DNA from: PALSA-350 sp963794165
GTDB lineage: Bacteria; Acidobacteriota; Terriglobia; Terriglobales; Acidobacteriaceae
NCBI GenBank assembly: GCA_963794165.1
Contig: CAWCCT010000012.1
Location: 1,240,001-1,304,000, forward strand
DNA length: 64,000 bases
Reading direction: 5' to 3'
Positions 62,188 through 64,000 of the stretch are shown one piece after another. Positions within the stretch are counted from its first letter, which is position 1. The number at the start of each line of letters is the position of its first letter. The position numbers were made by a program, and so were the translations under genes. The notes below the pieces were generated by a model. The model was not told where the DNA came from and searched no databases. It was given only the letters and a program-made list of their open reading frames with translations.

Positions 62188-63273
62188 TTGAAACGAGCTT
62201 TGATCACCGGCATCACCGGTCAGGACGGCGCCTATCTCGCAGAGTTCCTTCTCAAGAAGGGGTACGAAGTGCACGGCATCAAGCGCCGCACTTCCTTGCT
62301 AAACACCAATCGCATTGACCACCTATACGAGGATCCCCACCAGGAGAAGCGCCGCTTGGTGCTTCACTACGGTGACATGACTGATTCCACCAGCCTGATC
62401 CATGTGGTCGAAAAAGTGCAGCCGGACGAAATCTACAACCTGGCCGCTCAAAGCCATGTGCAGGTATCGTTTGAAGAGCCTGAATACACCGCAAACTCCG
62501 ATGCCTTGGGTACTCTGCGGCTGCTCGAGGCCATTCGCATTCTTTCCCTCACCGGAAAGTCGCGCTTTTATCAGGCCTCTACCTCCGAGATGTACGGCTT
62601 GGTGCAGCAAATACCGCAATCGGAAAAGACCCCATTCTATCCCCGCTCACCCTACGGATGTGCCAAGCTCTATGCCTACTGGATCACGGTCAATTACCGT
62701 GAATCCTACGGTCTTTATGCGTGTAACGGCATCATGTTCAATCACGAATCGCCCATGCGCGGCGAAACCTTTGTTACCCGCAAAGTGACTCGGGCGATGG
62801 CGCGTATCAAGCTGGGCCTGCAGCAGAAGCTCTATCTCGGCAACCTGGATTCCAAACGCGATTGGGGACATGCTCGCGACTACGTGGAGATGCAATGGCT
62901 GATGCTGCAGCAGCAGCGCGCTACTGATTATGTGATTGCCACCGGCGTTCAGTTCAGCGTCCGCGAATTTGTCACCGTCGCTGCGGCGTGCCTTGATATT
63001 CATCTGGTGTGGAAGGGAACCGGCATCGAAGAGCAGGGCTATGACCAGCATGGCAACGCGATCGTGGCGGTCGATCCGCGTTACTTCCGGCCGGCCGAAG
63101 TTGAGACCTTGCTGGGCGATCCCAGCAAGGCGCGCAAAGAATTGGGTTGGTCGCCCCGGATTGACTTCCATTCTCTGGTGGAAGAGATGGCCGCGGAAGA
63201 TTTGAAGGCCGCGGAACGGGATGCCCTGGTAACCCAACACGGCTACGCCGCTTACAACTTTCACGAATCATAA
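62188..63273 (+). CDS. gmd: GDP-mannose 4,6-dehydratase
   Basis: 361 residues from TTG 62188, which follows AGAGGAGC and starts LKRALITGITGQDGAYLAE as in other Gmd proteins; GTG 62164 is in frame but lacks a site. Rossmann GxxGxxG, catalytic STSEMYG and YGCAKLYAYW (Tyr-x3-Lys), NHESPMRGETFVTRKV. Converts GDP-mannose to the 4-keto-6-deoxy intermediate used by the next gene. Confidence 0.95.
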   Translation: MKRALITGITGQDGAYLAEFLLKKGYEVHGIKRRTSLLNTNRIDHLYEDPHQEKRRLVLHYGDMTDSTSLIHVVEKVQPDEIYNLAAQSHVQVSFEEPEYTANSDALGTLRLLEAIRILSLTGKSRFYQASTSEMYGLVQQIPQSEKTPFYPRSPYGCAKLYAYWITVNYRESYGLYACNGIMFNHESPMRGETFVTRKVTRAMARIKLGLQQKLYLGNLDSKRDWGHARDYVEMQWLMLQQQRATDYVIATGVQFSVREFVTVAAACLDIHLVWKGTGIEEQGYDQHGNAIVAVDPRYFRPAEVETLLGDPSKARKELGWSPRIDFHSLVEEMAAEDLKAAERDALVTQHGYAAYNFHES

Positions 63274-63284
63274 TCGGAGCGACC

Positions 63285-64000
63285 TTGGAAAAAGAAAGCC
63301 TCATCTACGTTGCCGGGCACCGTGGTCTGGTGGGATCAGCCATCTGCCGCAATCTACGGCAGCAGGGCTTTACGCGGCTGCTGCTGCGCTCACGCGCTGA
63401 GCTTGACCTGACGGATGCGGTCGCTGTGCGGCAGTTCTTTGCGCAGGAGCGTCCCCAGTACGTCTTTCTCGCCGCAGCCAAAGTCGGCGGAATATTAGCC
63501 AATGATCTGTATCCGGCGGACTTTATCCGCGAGAACCTGATCATCCAAACCAACGTGATCGATGCCAGTTACCGCGCGGGTGTCGATCGGCTGCTCTTTC
63601 TGGGGTCATCCTGCATTTACCCAAAGCTTTGTCCGCAACCAATCAAGGAAGAGTATCTGCTCACCGGACCTCTGGAGCCCACTAATCGTCCCTACGCGCT
63701 GGCCAAGATCGCCGGGATTGAAATGTGTTGGTCCTACAACCGGCAGTACAAAACCAGCTATCTGGCCGCGATGCCCGCCAATCTCTACGGCCCGGGCGAC
63801 AATTTCGACCCCCAGAAATCGCATGTGCTGCCCGCCTTGATCCGCAAGGTAGCGGAGGCCAAGGCTCTGGGGCGAAAGCAAATTACGGTCTGGGGAACGG
63901 GAACTCCGCGCCGCGAACTCCTCTTCAGTGAAGACCTGGCAGAGGCCTGTGTTTTTCTCATGAAGCTCGAGGGAGCCATCTATTCCTCCCTGCTCGACGG
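63285..64000 (+). CDS. fcl: GDP-L-fucose synthase, C-terminus beyond window
   Basis: The frame starts at TTG 63285 after CGGAGC and runs off the right edge (238 codons seen). It reads IYVAGHRGLVGSAICRNL, VFLAAAKVGGI, SSCIYPKLCPQPIKEEY, RPYALAKIAGIEMC (Tyr-x3-Lys) and YGPGDNFDP, the WcaG/Fcl pattern. With gmd it makes GDP-L-fucose. 11 bp separate the two genes. Confidence 0.92.
   Translation, partial: MEKESLIYVAGHRGLVGSAICRNLRQQGFTRLLLRSRAELDLTDAVAVRQFFAQERPQYVFLAAAKVGGILANDLYPADFIRENLIIQTNVIDASYRAGVDRLLFLGSSCIYPKLCPQPIKEEYLLTGPLEPTNRPYALAKIAGIEMCWSYNRQYKTSYLAAMPANLYGPGDNFDPQKSHVLPALIRKVAEAKALGRKQITVWGTGTPRRELLFSEDLAEACVFLMKLEGAIYSSLLD

Overview
The window looks like a piece of an acidobacterial (Terriglobia-like) chromosome that carries a large, composite, phage-derived genomic island. 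The taxonomic hint rests on two large duplicated MacB/FtsX-type permeases of the acidobacterial ADOP kind next to a PadR regulator and a permease-prefix protein, on small-protein families that I recognise from that phylum, and on the palindromic repeats between core genes. It is inference, not a database result.

Right-hand part, about 45.26-64 kb, is ordinary chromosome: tmRNA (ssrA), a PCYCGC-motif protein, pterin carbinolamine dehydratase, an HD-GYP response regulator, an ECF-like sigma factor, glmU, a BON-domain lipoprotein (frameshifted), YtxH-like and DUF948-like envelope proteins, a cysteine desulfurase followed by mnmA (tRNA thiolation pair), a secreted DinB-like protein, citrate synthase, two membrane-anchored unknowns, then a sugar-nucleotide/surface polysaccharide cluster (rmlD, rmlC, a GT4 glycosyltransferase, gmd and a truncated GDP-fucose synthase). 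Four large nested inverted repeats lie between these genes.

Left-hand part, 1 to about 45.26 kb, is the island. A P4-type tyrosine integrase (43,883-45,106) sits beside the 3' end of ssrA, the classic insertion target, so the right boundary is probably at about 45,262; the left boundary lies upstream of the window. Within the island, in order: the end of a phage DUF5906 primase-helicase followed by small phage genes and an array of TGGGTCA motifs; an intact IS21-family element that splits a 63-codon gene; a serine recombinase plus HNH nuclease pair; a TlpA-like/PadR/ADOP permease cargo block with two frameshifted permeases; a prophage-type regulatory switch (XRE repressor with two matching 15-bp operators, 16.5-18.5 kb); small zinc-ribbon/secreted protein genes; a giant RHS protein with a type-44 polymorphic toxin tip and a lipoprotein candidate immunity gene; an operon of a catalytically dead IS200-type TnpA homologue plus an XRE regulator; a baseplate/tail module (tape measure with lysozyme domain, Dit-like, Gp138-like spike, hub-like protein) with no head, portal, terminase, tube or sheath gene in view; and an archipelago of tiny, often cysteine-rich genes in alternating orientation (32.3-43.9 kb), interrupted by an intact IS66 element and including a HigBA toxin-antitoxin pair and a Rap1a/Tai-like protein.

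Together the island reads as a decayed or repurposed prophage that has accumulated toxins, regulators and transposons. Frameshifts occur in four genes, inside and outside the island, so some may be sequencing errors. The 28-bp tandem duplication in the mnmA start region has a more specific explanation.
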